Shown: positions 1 to 10,828 of the stretch, in pieces | How positions within the stretch are numbered: position 1 is the first letter of the stretch | Layout: each line of letters starts with the position of its first letter | Source: Nitrospira sp. | GTDB taxonomy: Bacteria; Nitrospirota; Nitrospiria; Nitrospirales; Nitrospiraceae | Reading direction: 5' to 3' | Length of the DNA stretch: 64,000 bases | Assembly: GCA_029194665.1 (NCBI GenBank) | Contig: JARFXO010000001.1 | Location: 1 to 64,000, forward strand | Position numbers and translations under genes: made by a program | Notes under the pieces: model-generated | The model's database searches: none | Told to the model about the DNA's origin: nothing | What the model saw: the letters and a program-made list of their open reading frames with translations, nothing else

Positions 1-1344
1 ATGAGCATTGATGCTGTGTGGGAGGAAGTGCTGCAGTATATCCAAGAGAAGGTTCCAAGGCAGGTGTATGACACATGGTTTCTACCCGTTCGTCTAGACC
101 GGATTGAGGACTCGACGGCGCATATTGGAGTCCCGAATAAATTCTTTGGAGAATGGTTGAGTACTCATTATGGATCCCTGCTGGCAGAAGCCATGACCAC
201 AGCTGGCGGAGGGGAGGTAATGACTGTCGCGTTTACCGTCCGTGAGAATGGAGCACGGTCGGAAAGTGAATCCCAAGGCGTCAGGAACGGGCCTCGGAGC
301 CCAACGCAGGGCAAGCCTCGACGGGGAATCCAGCTGAACCCAAAATATACATTCAAAAGCTTTGTCGTTGGTGCGGGGAATCAATTTGCTCATGCAGCCT
401 GCATGGCAGTGGCGGAACAGCCTGGACAGACCTATAACCCACTCTTTATTTACGGTGGTGTGGGACTTGGAAAGACGCATCTTTTAAATGCCATAGGGAA
501 TCATGTGGCTGAAAAGAGCGATTTACGCATTGCCTACCTGACCACGGAACAGTTTACCAACGAGGTGATCAACTCCATCCGCTATGACAAGATGATGGAT
601 CTGCGGAAGCGCTATCGACATATCGATATGCTGATGATCGACGACATTCAGTTCTTGGTCGGAAAAGAACGAACGCAGGAAGAGTTCTTTCACACTTTCA
701 ATGCCTTGTATGAAGGCCATAAACAGATCGTGCTCTCGAGCGACCGGTTTCCGAAAGACATGCCTGATATCGAAGAACGTCTGCGTTCCCGTTTCGAGTG
801 GGGATTGATCGCCGATTTGCAACCTCCCGACGTCGAGACTCGGATCGCGATTTTGAGAAAAAAATCGGAGGATGAGGGAGTCAAGTTGCCGGAAGACGTG
901 ATCCAGTTCCTCTCCACGACGATGAAGAGCAATATCCGCGAGCTGGAAGGCAGTCTTGTCCGATTGGGAGCCTACGCGTCGTTGACGGGCCAAGTCATTA
1001 CCCTCGATCTGGCCAAGAGCGTCCTCCGCGATCTGATCGGAGACAAGAAGAAGATCGTGACAATGGACGATATTCAAGAGGCGGTGTGTACCCAGTTCCA
1101 TGTCAAACTAACCGAACTCAAATCGCGCCGGCGGAGTAAGACCCTCGTACATCCTCGGCAAATCGCGATGTATCTCTGTCGAGAGCTGACCGACGCATCG
1201 TATCCTGAAATCGGGCGGCAATTCGGCGGCAAGGACCATACGACGATCATTCATGCCTGCCGTCAGGTTGCAAAGTCTAAGGAGAAAGACACGACCTTGC
1301 ATACGACGATTGAAACACTGAAAGAGCAAATTCTTCGGAGCTAA
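1..1344 (+). CDS. dnaA: Chromosomal replication initiator DnaA
   Basis: 447 aa, full family length. The N-terminal oligomerisation domain (residues ~1-80) is followed by a variable linker and the AAA+ core beginning near NPKYTF; Walker A is GGVGLGKTH, Walker B MLMIDDIQFL, and the sensor/box VII region has ERLRSRFEWGL. The C-terminal DNA-binding domain carries the DnaA signature around GGKDHTTIIHAC. DnaA binds ATP and DnaA boxes to open the origin. It starts on base 1 of the window, so its promoter and any upstream oriC are not visible. It is followed after 20 bases by dnaN on the same strand, the classic origin-proximal order. Confidence 0.98.
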   Translation: MSIDAVWEEVLQYIQEKVPRQVYDTWFLPVRLDRIEDSTAHIGVPNKFFGEWLSTHYGSLLAEAMTTAGGGEVMTVAFTVRENGARSESESQGVRNGPRSPTQGKPRRGIQLNPKYTFKSFVVGAGNQFAHAACMAVAEQPGQTYNPLFIYGGVGLGKTHLLNAIGNHVAEKSDLRIAYLTTEQFTNEVINSIRYDKMMDLRKRYRHIDMLMIDDIQFLVGKERTQEEFFHTFNALYEGHKQIVLSSDRFPKDMPDIEERLRSRFEWGLIADLQPPDVETRIAILRKKSEDEGVKLPEDVIQFLSTTMKSNIRELEGSLVRLGAYASLTGQVITLDLAKSVLRDLIGDKKKIVTMDDIQEAVCTQFHVKLTELKSRRRSKTLVHPRQIAMYLCRELTDASYPEIGRQFGGKDHTTIIHACRQVAKSKEKDTTLHTTIETLKEQILRS

Positions 1345-1364
1345 GAATCGGGGAGAATGTTTCC

Positions 1365-2492
1365 ATGAAGGTACGGATAGGGCGAGATGAATTGCTGACC
1401 GGGCTTCAACGGGTTCAAGGCGTCGTTGAGAAGCGGAACACGATGCCGATTTTATCGAACATCCTCTTTGAAGCAAAACAGGAGGGAATAGAAATCGTCG
1501 CGACCGACCTCGAGATCGGCGTGCGAGGCCTGTACAAGGCCACCGTCGTTGAGACGGGAGGGGTTACCATTTCTGCCAGAAAGCTGTTCGAAATCATCAA
1601 GGAAGTGCCACCCGGTGAAGTTGAGCTCACCTCCGCCGAGAACAACTGGACCACCATTCAGACCGGGAAGAGCCAATTCAAAGTCGTGGGGTTGCCCAGT
1701 ACGGAGTACCCGGCGTTGCCGACGATCGAGCGTGAGGGATTGACGCCGCTTTCGGGAGACGGCCTGCTTGAATTGATCCGAAAGACACTCTTCGCCGCTG
1801 GAGATAATGATGCTCGGTATATCTTGAATGGGCTCCTTGTCACCCTTCTCGCCACGGATAGAAAGACGTCACTTCGGCTAGTGGGCACGGACGGACACCG
1901 TCTCGCCGTGTCAGAGCAGGAGGTCGGAAAGACCGACACGAAGGGCGTCCCGCAGGAAATCAAGGCGATTATTCCGAAGAAGGCCGCACACGAAATCCGG
2001 CATCTCTTGGAAGAGGGAGGGGATAACGAACCGCTGATCGGTTTTACGAAGAACCTCATGATTTTTCGAAAAAGCGGCCTTTTGCTCACATCTCGATTGA
2101 TGGAAGGCAACTATCCTAACTACCAACAGGTCATACCGAAAGAGAACGGCAAGAAGATCAGCGTGAACCGGGCTGAGCTGGAAAGCGCGCTGCGGCGAGT
2201 CTCGGTCTTATCGAAGGATAAAACCAGCGCGGTGAAAGTTTCGTTCGTGCCCGGCACGATGACTCTGTTTACCAGCAGTCCGGACTACGGGGAAGCCTCG
2301 GAAGATTTGCCTGTTCGATACGAGGGGGATGCGCTCAGCACGGGCTTTAACGCCCGTTATCTGTTGGATGTCTTCAGTGTGATGGACGGGGAAAGCATCT
2401 CTATGCAGATGGAAACCCCTTTGAGTCCCTGTCTGATACAGGAACCGGATAACCCGGGGTTCAAGTGTGTGGTGATGCCGATCAAGATCTGA
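1365..2492 (+). CDS. dnaN: DNA polymerase III beta sliding clamp
   Basis: 375 aa, normal for the beta clamp. The N-terminus (MKVRIGRDELL...VVEKRNTMPILSNI) and the C-terminal end with PGFKCVVMPIKI, the usual clamp terminus, are both present, and three clamp domains fit the length. It forms the ring that holds polymerase III on DNA. It lies 20 bases downstream of dnaA with a purine-rich GGGGAGA before the ATG, so co-transcription with dnaA is likely. The 99-base gap to gyrB contains no recognisable gene. Confidence 0.98.
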   Translation: MKVRIGRDELLTGLQRVQGVVEKRNTMPILSNILFEAKQEGIEIVATDLEIGVRGLYKATVVETGGVTISARKLFEIIKEVPPGEVELTSAENNWTTIQTGKSQFKVVGLPSTEYPALPTIEREGLTPLSGDGLLELIRKTLFAAGDNDARYILNGLLVTLLATDRKTSLRLVGTDGHRLAVSEQEVGKTDTKGVPQEIKAIIPKKAAHEIRHLLEEGGDNEPLIGFTKNLMIFRKSGLLLTSRLMEGNYPNYQQVIPKENGKKISVNRAELESALRRVSVLSKDKTSAVKVSFVPGTMTLFTSSPDYGEASEDLPVRYEGDALSTGFNARYLLDVFSVMDGESISMQMETPLSPCLIQEPDNPGFKCVVMPIKI

Positions 2493-2579
2493 AAAGGCTT
2501 CGCTAGCCGACCAACATGGACATCGAAAACTTTCTTTTCGCCTCACAGCCGACAAACCAGGTGACCGTGTGACGATTGA

Positions 2580-5060
<2,481 letters not shown>

Positions 5061-5063
5061 CGT

Positions 5064-5139
5064 TATTCGTAATCGTGAATCGCAAGCAAGAGAAGACCGA
5101 GATGGACTCTTGCTTTCACGGTTCACGAAGAACGAATGA
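5064..5139. repeat. Imperfect inverted repeat between gyrB and gyrA
   Basis: Most of the 109-base gyrB-gyrA gap is a long imperfect palindrome. ATTCGT, CGTGAA and AAGCAAGAG in the left arm recur in the same order in the reverse complement of the right arm (CTCTTGCTT, TTCACG, ACGAAT), with a 14-base loop. It could fold as a hairpin in RNA on either strand. No U-tract follows, so I do not call it a simple intrinsic terminator; it may be an intergenic repeat element or a regulatory hairpin before gyrA. Confidence 0.7.
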
Positions 5140-5169
5140 CAACTAACGGTTAACGATTCGCGAGGGAAA

Positions 5170-7647
5170 ATGCCTCCCGATGAACGTGTAGAACATATCG
5201 ACATCGAAGACGAAATGCGCTCGTCGTACTTGAGCTACGCGATGAGCGTGATCGTGGGGCGCGCACTGCCCGACGTCCGCGACGGGCTCAAGCCGGTTCA
5301 TCGCCGCATCCTGTTCGGCATGAATGAAATGGGCCTCGCCTCTAACCGGGCCTACCGCAAATCGGCCAAGATCGTCGGCGAAGTCATGGGGAACTATCAT
5401 CCACACGGGAACATGCCCATTTACGACGCGCTCGTCCGGATGGCGCAAGACTTCAACATGCGTTACCCGCTCATCGACGGCCAGGGGAATTATGGTTCGA
5501 TGGATGGTGATCCCCCGGCTGCAGAACGGTATACCGAAGCGCGCATGACGAAACTGGCGGAGGAGATGTTGGCCGACATCGACAGGGAAACCGTCGATTT
5601 CGGGCCGAACTACGACGAATCGAGGCAGGAACCGCTGGTCCTGCCGACCAGGGTGCCGAACCTGCTCATCAACGGTGCCGGCGGTATTGCTGTCGGTTAC
5701 GCAACCAATATCCCGACACACAACATCGCTGAGGTCATCGATGGCTTGCTTCTGTTGTTGGAGAGCCCAGAAGTCACAATTGCCCAACTCATGAAGAAGA
5801 TTCCCGGCCCTGATTTCCCCACGGCCGGGTTCATTTACGGAATGAGCGGCATTAAGGAGGCCTACGAGACCGGTCGGGGTCTGCTGACGCTGCGAGCAAA
5901 AGTGGTCGTGGAAACCGACCAGCGTACCGAGCGCGAGCGCCTGATCGTCACGGAGGTTCCCTATCAAGTGAACAAGGCGAAGCTGATCGAGAAGATAGCC
6001 GAATTGGTTCAAGAGGATCGAATCAAGGGTATCTCCGATCTGCGTGATGAGTCATCAGATCGCGAAGGGGTGCGGGTGGTGATCGAGCTGAAGCGGGGTG
6101 AAATTCCCTTGGTGGTGTTGAACAACCTGTATAAGCACACCCAGCTTGAAGCCACGTTCGGCGTCATCATGCTCGCGTTGGTCAACAATCGCCCTGAAAT
6201 CCTGAACTTGAAGCAGATCTTGGCTCACTTCCTCGATCATCGTCGCGAAGTCGTGGTGAGGCGGACGGCGTTCGAGCTCCGAAAAGCCGAAGACCGGGCC
6301 CACATTCTGGAAGGGCTTAAGATCGCACTCGACCATCTCGATGCCGTCATCGGCCTCATCAGGCGGTCCCAATCGCCCGACGAAGCGCGGGCCGGCCTGA
6401 TGCGCCAGTTCGACCTCACCGAAATCCAGGCCACCGCGATCCTGGATATGCGGCTGCAGCGTCTGACACAGCTCGAGCGAACGAAACTCGTCGAAGAATA
6501 CCAGGAGGTGCTGAAGCAGATCGAATATCTCAAGTCGGTGCTGGGGAGCGAGGCGCTGGTACGGACCATCATCAAGGACGAGTTGGCCGAGATTCGTGAG
6601 TCCTATAAGGACGAGCGGCGCACCCAGATCGTCAAGGAAGAGGCGGAGATCAGCCTCGAAGACCTTATCGCAGAAGAAGAGGTGGTCGTCACGATATCTC
6701 ATGCGGGGTACATCAAGCGTAATGCCGTATCGCTGTATCGCGCGCAGCGACGAGGTGGTAAGGGCAAGATCGGGATGGGTATCAAAGAAGAAGATTTCGT
6801 CGAAAACCTGTTTACCGCCTCCACCCATGATTCGCTCCTCTTTTTCACGGACGCGGGAAGGGTGTATTGGCTGAAGGTGCACGAAATTCCAGAGGCTAGT
6901 CGCGCCGCGAAGGGCAAAGCCCTTGTCAATCTGCTTGCCCTGTCCAGTAGTGAAAAAGTGACGGCTATCTTGCCGGTAGAAGAGTTCCGAGACGATCGCT
7001 ATATCGTGATGGGGACCAGGAAGGGCGTTATCAAGAAGACGGAACTGTCTGCGTTCAGCAATCCCAGGCAAGGCGGCATTATCGCACTGGGATTGGAACC
7101 AGGCGATAAACTCATCGAAGTCCAGCTGACTGATGGGCAGCGCGAGATTTTGCTTGGAACCAAACAGGGCATTACCATCCGGTTCAAGGAGGACGAAGTA
7201 CGACCGATGGGTCGTACCGCGTATGGTGTGAAAGGGATCACGCTCGAAGAGGGGAACGAAGTCATCGGTATGGAAACCATTACCCCCGATTCCACCACCT
7301 CGATCTTGACCGTCACGGAAGGTGGCTACGGCAAGCGAACACCGGTGGGCGAATATCGCGTTCAGGGCCGTGGCGGCAAAGGAATCATCAGTGTCAAGAC
7401 GACCGAGCGAAACGGACCGGCCGTTGGATTCCTGCAAGTACGAGACGGCGACGAAATCATGTTGATCGCCGCGCAGGGCAAAGTGCTTCGTTGCAAGGTG
7501 GACGACATTCGTGAAATCGGTCGGAATACTCAAGGGGTTCGCATTCTCGACCTCGATGGCGAAGGGGATCGAGTCGTGGGTGTCGCGAGACTCGCGGAAG
7601 CGGTCGAACGAGAGGACGCTGGTTCGGAAGAGGTCCCCGAAGGCTAA
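5170..7647 (+). CDS. gyrA: DNA gyrase subunit A
   Basis: 825 aa. The breakage-reunion domain has the active tyrosine in [10 protein letters not shown] (residue ~120), and the GyrA box QRRGGKG (residues ~520) supports gyrase rather than topoisomerase IV. The C-terminal six-blade DNA-wrapping domain follows. GAGGG lies upstream of the ATG. The quinolone-determining loop reads [10 protein letters not shown] where E. coli has HPHGDSAVYD, so Ser83 is replaced by Met and Asp82 by Asn. The gene probably forms an operon with gyrB. Confidence 0.98.
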   Translation: MPPDERVEHIDIEDEMRSSYLSYAMSVIVGRALPDVRDGLKPVHRRILFGMNEMGLASNRAYRKSAKIVGEVMGNYHPHGNMPIYDALVRMAQDFNMRYPLIDGQGNYGSMDGDPPAAERYTEARMTKLAEEMLADIDRETVDFGPNYDESRQEPLVLPTRVPNLLINGAGGIAVGYATNIPTHNIAEVIDGLLLLLESPEVTIAQLMKKIPGPDFPTAGFIYGMSGIKEAYETGRGLLTLRAKVVVETDQRTERERLIVTEVPYQVNKAKLIEKIAELVQEDRIKGISDLRDESSDREGVRVVIELKRGEIPLVVLNNLYKHTQLEATFGVIMLALVNNRPEILNLKQILAHFLDHRREVVVRRTAFELRKAEDRAHILEGLKIALDHLDAVIGLIRRSQSPDEARAGLMRQFDLTEIQATAILDMRLQRLTQLERTKLVEEYQEVLKQIEYLKSVLGSEALVRTIIKDELAEIRESYKDERRTQIVKEEAEISLEDLIAEEEVVVTISHAGYIKRNAVSLYRAQRRGGKGKIGMGIKEEDFVENLFTASTHDSLLFFTDAGRVYWLKVHEIPEASRAAKGKALVNLLALSSSEKVTAILPVEEFRDDRYIVMGTRKGVIKKTELSAFSNPRQGGIIALGLEPGDKLIEVQLTDGQREILLGTKQGITIRFKEDEVRPMGRTAYGVKGITLEEGNEVIGMETITPDSTTSILTVTEGGYGKRTPVGEYRVQGRGGKGIISVKTTERNGPAVGFLQVRDGDEIMLIAAQGKVLRCKVDDIREIGRNTQGVRILDLDGEGDRVVGVARLAEAVEREDAGSEEVPEG

Positions 7648-7672
7648 CCCGACCGAGCCGCGCAGTTGTTCA

Positions 7673-8284
7673 ATGGACCATCGGATAGCGACCTCCATTC
7701 CTCCCACCGGTCCCAAGACCGTGAAGCCGCTCGATGTTATCGTCAAATTCGCGCTCGCGGTCTTCGTGGGATCCTTCGCCTTGATCTGGGGAGGGATGTA
7801 CCTCAGTCGCCCCGATCGCTCGATTCCTCCCTACACGGTCGGTTCTCAATCCAGCTATCTCGTGACGACAGATGTTCCTTCAGGGACGCAAGATGACCAG
7901 GTCGAAAAACTGGTGAAGCGGTTTCGAAAGATCGGGCATCAGACACGCGATTTCGGTCCGATGAAGATCTATCCGACAACTCCAGGCGATCCGAAAAGCC
8001 GGTATAGACACATCGTGATTTATGTGTTTGATGACCACAGGCGGACTGATCCAGAAGTCCTGGCGAAATATCTGGCCGGAGACGCGACGGTCGTTCACGA
8101 CTATGAAAGGTCGATGCGCGGATACTATCGACTCCAGGATCAGGATGAAGAAGGAGGAATAGGGCCTATCCTCAAGAATGGGCAGGTCACCAGCGACACA
8201 CGGATCCTCTTCAAGGGACTTGTGACGGCCCCTTTGCCGGTTGAGGCGGAAACTGAGGAGGGTATCTCGATATCACCTCTCTAA
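7673..8284 (+). CDS. Membrane-anchored protein of unknown function
   Basis: 203 aa from the ATG at 7673, 25 bases after gyrA; the frame is open further upstream but inside gyrA, and the ATG start is preferred. Residues ~20-40 (VIVKFALAVFVGSFALIWGGMY) form one transmembrane segment, giving an N-in anchor and an extracytoplasmic C-terminal domain of ~160 residues with many charged residues and a conserved-looking stretch HIVIYVFDDHRRTDPEVL. I do not recognise a family. Its 3' end overlaps the convergent gene 8211-8714 by 74 bases. Position suggests read-through from gyrA but no functional link is visible. Confidence 0.75.
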   Translation: MDHRIATSIPPTGPKTVKPLDVIVKFALAVFVGSFALIWGGMYLSRPDRSIPPYTVGSQSSYLVTTDVPSGTQDDQVEKLVKRFRKIGHQTRDFGPMKIYPTTPGDPKSRYRHIVIYVFDDHRRTDPEVLAKYLAGDATVVHDYERSMRGYYRLQDQDEEGGIGPILKNGQVTSDTRILFKGLVTAPLPVEAETEEGISISPL

Positions 8285-8714
8285 GCCGCTCACGGATAAC
8301 CGGATCTTGAATCATGGCGGTATGCGATACCAGCTCAACCCAAGATTTCTCCGATGGAGCGATTTCGAGGGCATTGGCGAGACTTGCGGGGGAAGCCTCC
8401 GTTTCACCGGGAATCTCTCCGACGCGAAAGGCAATGTCCGTGACAGACCCGGTTCCTGCCTCTGCCTGCAGCTTAGCCAGGAGTGCTGGTTTGAGGAACG
8501 TCAACTGCTGTAGCCAGACGGAATTCTTAACGATGAGGTAAAGCTTCTTGAAGCGAATCTGGGCGGGCCAGGTGTGAGATGCCATGGGCTCGCCCACGAT
8601 GCCCCGCCAGCGACGCCGCAAACGAAGTTCCACGAGTCTCGATTCGAGACCGAGCCGGTTGGAAAGCCCTGAGAGGATGCTGCCGAAGGAATCGAGTGTA
8701 CCTGGGCCGGTCAT
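8211..8714 (-). CDS. DUF721 / DciA-like protein
   Basis: 167 aa. The N-terminal half has the DUF721 pattern: an LGLESRLVELRLRRRWRGIVG stretch split by a basic turn, then a W/P segment (ASHTWPAQIRFKKLYLIV) and WLQQLTFLKPALLAKL. In other bacteria this family (DciA) binds the replicative helicase DnaB, and the gene commonly sits near dnaA, dnaN or gyrB, as here. The C-terminal ~60 residues are low in recognisable motifs and end proline-rich. It converges on the unknown gene 7673-8284 with a 74-base overlap. The helicase-loader role is inferred from the family, not shown here. Confidence 0.8.
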   Translation of the reverse strand: MTGPGTLDSFGSILSGLSNRLGLESRLVELRLRRRWRGIVGEPMASHTWPAQIRFKKLYLIVKNSVWLQQLTFLKPALLAKLQAEAGTGSVTDIAFRVGEIPGETEASPASLANALEIAPSEKSWVELVSHTAMIQDPVIRERLREVISRYPPQFPPQPAKGPSQVP

Positions 8715-8775
8715 GTGGCATCATAGGCGGTAGGGGAAAAATAGATCAAGGCGTGGGTGTCGCGCCAGGGGTGCC

Positions 8776-9249
8776 ATGGGTAAAGAGACGGACGATCATC
8801 GGAAAGTCGTGGCCACCAATCGGAAGGCCTACCACGATTATTTTATCGAAGAAAAGTTTGAGGCCGGGATTGTGCTCAAGGGCACCGAGGTGAAATCCCT
8901 TCGGGACAGACGAGTGAACTTACAAGACAGTTATGCGGACGTTAAAGAAGGGGAGGTTTTTCTCCATCACTGCCACATCAGTCCCTATAGTCACGGCAAC
9001 ATTATGAACCATGATCCGACCAGGACCCGCAAAATGCTCCTTCATCGAAAGGAGATCAACAAGCTCCTCGGGAAAACTCAACAGAAAGGCCTCACGCTGA
9101 TCCCTCTACGAATCTATTTTTCGAAGAGAGGCCAAGCCAAGGTCGAAATAGGATTAGCCAAAGGGAAGAAACAGTACGATCGCCGAGAATCGATCAAAAC
9201 TCGTGAAGCGGGCAGGGAAGTGGAGCGAGCGATCAAAGAACGAAAGTAG
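8776..9249 (+). CDS. smpB: SsrA-binding protein SmpB
   Basis: 157 aa, standard length. Family features include [48 protein letters not shown] and the basic C-terminal tail after KKQYDRRE that inserts into the ribosomal mRNA channel. SmpB delivers tmRNA to stalled ribosomes. The ATG follows GCCAGGGGTGCC. The tmRNA gene is not in this window. Start is supported by the MGKE...KVVATNRKA alignment with the family. Confidence 0.96.
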   Translation: MGKETDDHRKVVATNRKAYHDYFIEEKFEAGIVLKGTEVKSLRDRRVNLQDSYADVKEGEVFLHHCHISPYSHGNIMNHDPTRTRKMLLHRKEINKLLGKTQQKGLTLIPLRIYFSKRGQAKVEIGLAKGKKQYDRRESIKTREAGREVERAIKERK

Positions 9250-9402
9250 CATCGAAGTTCGTACTCGAGGACCACGCCTGAGACGATGGAGAAGCTCTTT
9301 CTACCTCCAGTCCAACGAATTAGACTGACACAAGAAAACATTCGCGGTACGCCGCTGTGAACGACGCACAAGAGCGCGAATGTCCGTTGGGCTACCGAAT
9401 GA

Positions 9403-9428
9403 ACGGCACCGTCCCCGGTCTGTGCCGT
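9403..9428. repeat. Stem-loop downstream of the 28-aa micro-ORF
   Basis: Seven-base perfect stem, ACGGCAC pairing with GTGCCGT around a 12-base G/C-rich loop. It lies 18 bases past the stop of the minus-strand ORF 9447-9533 and about 150 bases past smpB. No T-run follows on either strand, so it may be a Rho-type 3' end or an RNA-stabilising hairpin. Confidence 0.45.
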
Positions 9429-9446
9429 GAGAGGAGACCGTTCTAT

Positions 9447-9533
9447 TTATTTTTCACCGTCAAGGAACACCGCCTTATACATCGCTCCAAAAACAGCGGT
9501 CAGCGCGAGCAACGCAAAAAATATCGTCATCAT
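9447..9533 (-). CDS. 28-aa single-span membrane micro-protein
   Basis: An ORF of 28 codons beginning ATGATGACG, preceded by AAAGGAGGTG at an ideal 7-base spacing, one of the strongest ribosome binding sites in the window. The product is MMTIFFALLALTAVFGAMYK followed by AVFLDGEK: one hydrophobic helix with a charged C-terminus. Its core LTAVFGAMY resembles LAAIFGVLY of the neighbouring 26-aa ORF at 9714-9794, suggesting paralogues. I do not recognise the family. Tiny subunits of membrane complexes (as KdpF, CydX and similar) look like this in general terms only. Start and strand are supported by the binding site; expression is unproven. Confidence 0.55.
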   Translation of the reverse strand: MMTIFFALLALTAVFGAMYKAVFLDGEK

Positions 9534-9640
9534 TGCTCTTCACCTCCTTTTATTCGATACAAAACATACCGTTCGAAAATGAACGAAATGAAAGTATGAA
9601 AAGTCGTTATAACCCGAAAAACTACCCGCTCCGCATATCG

Positions 9641-9663
9641 ATCTGTTGGATAAACCAACAGAT
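9641..9663. repeat. Perfect 9-bp hairpin between the two micro-ORFs
   Basis: ATCTGTTGG and CCAACAGAT form a perfect 9-base stem around a 5-base A/T loop. It lies in an A/T-rich stretch between the 26-aa and 28-aa minus-strand ORFs, 50 bases past the stop of the first. It could attenuate or stabilise a shared transcript, or be an operator palindrome; no U-run follows directly. Confidence 0.5.
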
Positions 9664-9713
9664 TATTGATCTCTTGACAACCGTTATCCTACGGCAGATC
9701 GTTCCACCGTCAG

Positions 9714-9794
9714 CTACCGATTTGCGAGCTGGAACATTGCGTACAACACTCCGAATATGGCTGCCAATATGGACACTTCGATGATGGAAATCAT
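9714..9794 (-). CDS. 26-aa single-span membrane micro-protein
   Basis: ORF of 26 codons, product MISIIEVSILAAIFGVLYAM followed by FQLANR: an acidic residue near the N-terminus, one hydrophobic helix, a basic end. AAGGGGGGTGA sits 9 bases before the ATG. The helix core LAAIFGVLY aligns with LTAVFGAMY of the ORF at 9447-9533 (shared L-x-A-[IV]-F-G-x-[LM]-Y, similar size and orientation), which is the main evidence that both are real and related. Function unknown; a small subunit or regulator of a membrane complex is a guess. Confidence 0.5.
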   Translation of the reverse strand: MISIIEVSILAAIFGVLYAMFQLANR

Positions 9795-9832
9795 GATAAT
9801 CGTTCACCCCCCTTCCACCTTCCTTAAGGTAT

Positions 9833-9886
9833 CTACGCCTGCAAGATGAAGCTTCCATGATGAGATCGTGAAGAATTCTTCATCAT
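9833..9886 (-). CDS. Possible 17-aa leader-like ORF
   Basis: ATGATGAAG opens 17 codons (MMKNSSRSHHGSFILQA) with GGAGGGG exactly 7 bases upstream. It ends 38 bases before the 26-aa membrane ORF. The start region overlaps an inverted repeat (AGATCG...CGATCT enclosing the palindrome GAAGAATTCTTC), so the coding signal may instead be part of a structured leader. It is too short for composition to help. Confidence 0.25.
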   Translation of the reverse strand: MMKNSSRSHHGSFILQA

Positions 9887-10164
9887 TCGATCTCCCCTCC
9901 AAAAGGGGGTGCGAAGTCCTCGATGGAACAGGGGGCCTGATCGTTGGAAGCCGGGTTTCAGCATCGTTAGGGCTCAGGGGCGTAATGCGGAATAGACTAA
10001 GGCGGCCCTTCATGAGGACGTAGTCCAGAACCGATCTGTTCGATGGTCGACAGTATCAAGTTAATAGCACTCATGGCGAGTACGTAGTCGAGAAGTCCTC
10101 ATCATTGCATTTCACCGCCCCTCGTCAGTTTCAACAAGCTCCTAGGACCTATGGGTGAAGGCCC

Positions 10165-10401
10165 TCAACGGGCGGTAAATACGGAACAGCCTGGAATGAA
10201 ACAGACCTTGCATCTCCTATCTTCTCTGCGTGACGTCTTGACCGTTTCAACGAATGCCGCGAGAGGGATCCTCCGGCCAGTAGTCTCGGCCATGTTGCGG
10301 ACTGTTCTTCCGGCCTGGTGCGTCCCCGCGATGATTGCTTGACTGAGTCCCGTAACGACGTACGGAAAGCACACCATTGAAGCAGCGATAATATTGTCCA
10401 T
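10165..10401 (-). CDS. Possible 78-aa small protein, unrecognised
   Basis: ATG with GGGGAGG five bases upstream opens 78 codons. The first ~30 residues are mildly hydrophobic (MDNIIAASMVCFPYVVTGLS, then QAIIAGTHQAGR); the rest is basic with two cysteines near the end (CKVCF). It shares the minus orientation with the micro-ORFs downstream. No family is recognised, and an overlapping frame upstream also encodes a hydrophobic segment (LYVMLLAFLIM), so a frameshifted remnant of one membrane protein is an alternative. Confidence 0.35.
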   Translation of the reverse strand: MDNIIAASMVCFPYVVTGLSQAIIAGTHQAGRTVRNMAETTGRRIPLAAFVETVKTSRREDRRCKVCFIPGCSVFTAR

Positions 10402-10828
10402 ATTGTCCTCCCCTTCATGATAAGGAAAGCTAACAACATCACATAAAGGGAGAACGAAGTCAAGGTGAAGCGGATTTCATCCTCCGTGAGAAGTTCATGT
10501 GCTGTCGATGTGGGGTCATGTGGGGTCACTGGAGGATGGCGCATCGTTTCCAAACTCTCGTCCATTAGGAAAGCACTTGACCATCCGTGACCTATATCGA
10601 TTGACTGCTTTATCGAGAGGTCATTTCGCCCCGGTTATGGTCGTGCGAATTGTGTGTGGCGAAACGTGTGATGGCCATACGAAGTGGAGTGTCATGACAA
10701 CCTTTGCAAGGGAAAGTCGTCTTGGAAGTGGGTGACTCACTTGGCAGGACAAAACGCTGGGAGGAGACGAGGTGAACTAAAATGGAGTCAGAACGTAGGT
10801 GGACGAGGTCAAAGTGCTTCGAGAGCCG
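10402..10828. other. Gene-poor stretch between small ORFs and the sensor kinase
   Basis: No convincing gene. It contains a perfect 10-base tandem duplication (ATGTGGGGTC twice, 10508-10527) and a short minus-strand frame with a hydrophobic run described under the 78-aa ORF. Together with 9250-10164 it forms about 1.5 kb of low coding content in an otherwise dense region. Confidence 0.5.

Noticed and set aside
7511-7672. Earlier start for the gene following gyrA
   Set aside because: It lies inside gyrA in another frame; the ATG at 7673 directly precedes the membrane anchor.
6055-7746. 563-codon open frame antisense to gyrA
   Set aside because: Shadow frame produced by codon bias of gyrA; His/Phe/Asp-rich composition typical of antisense translation.
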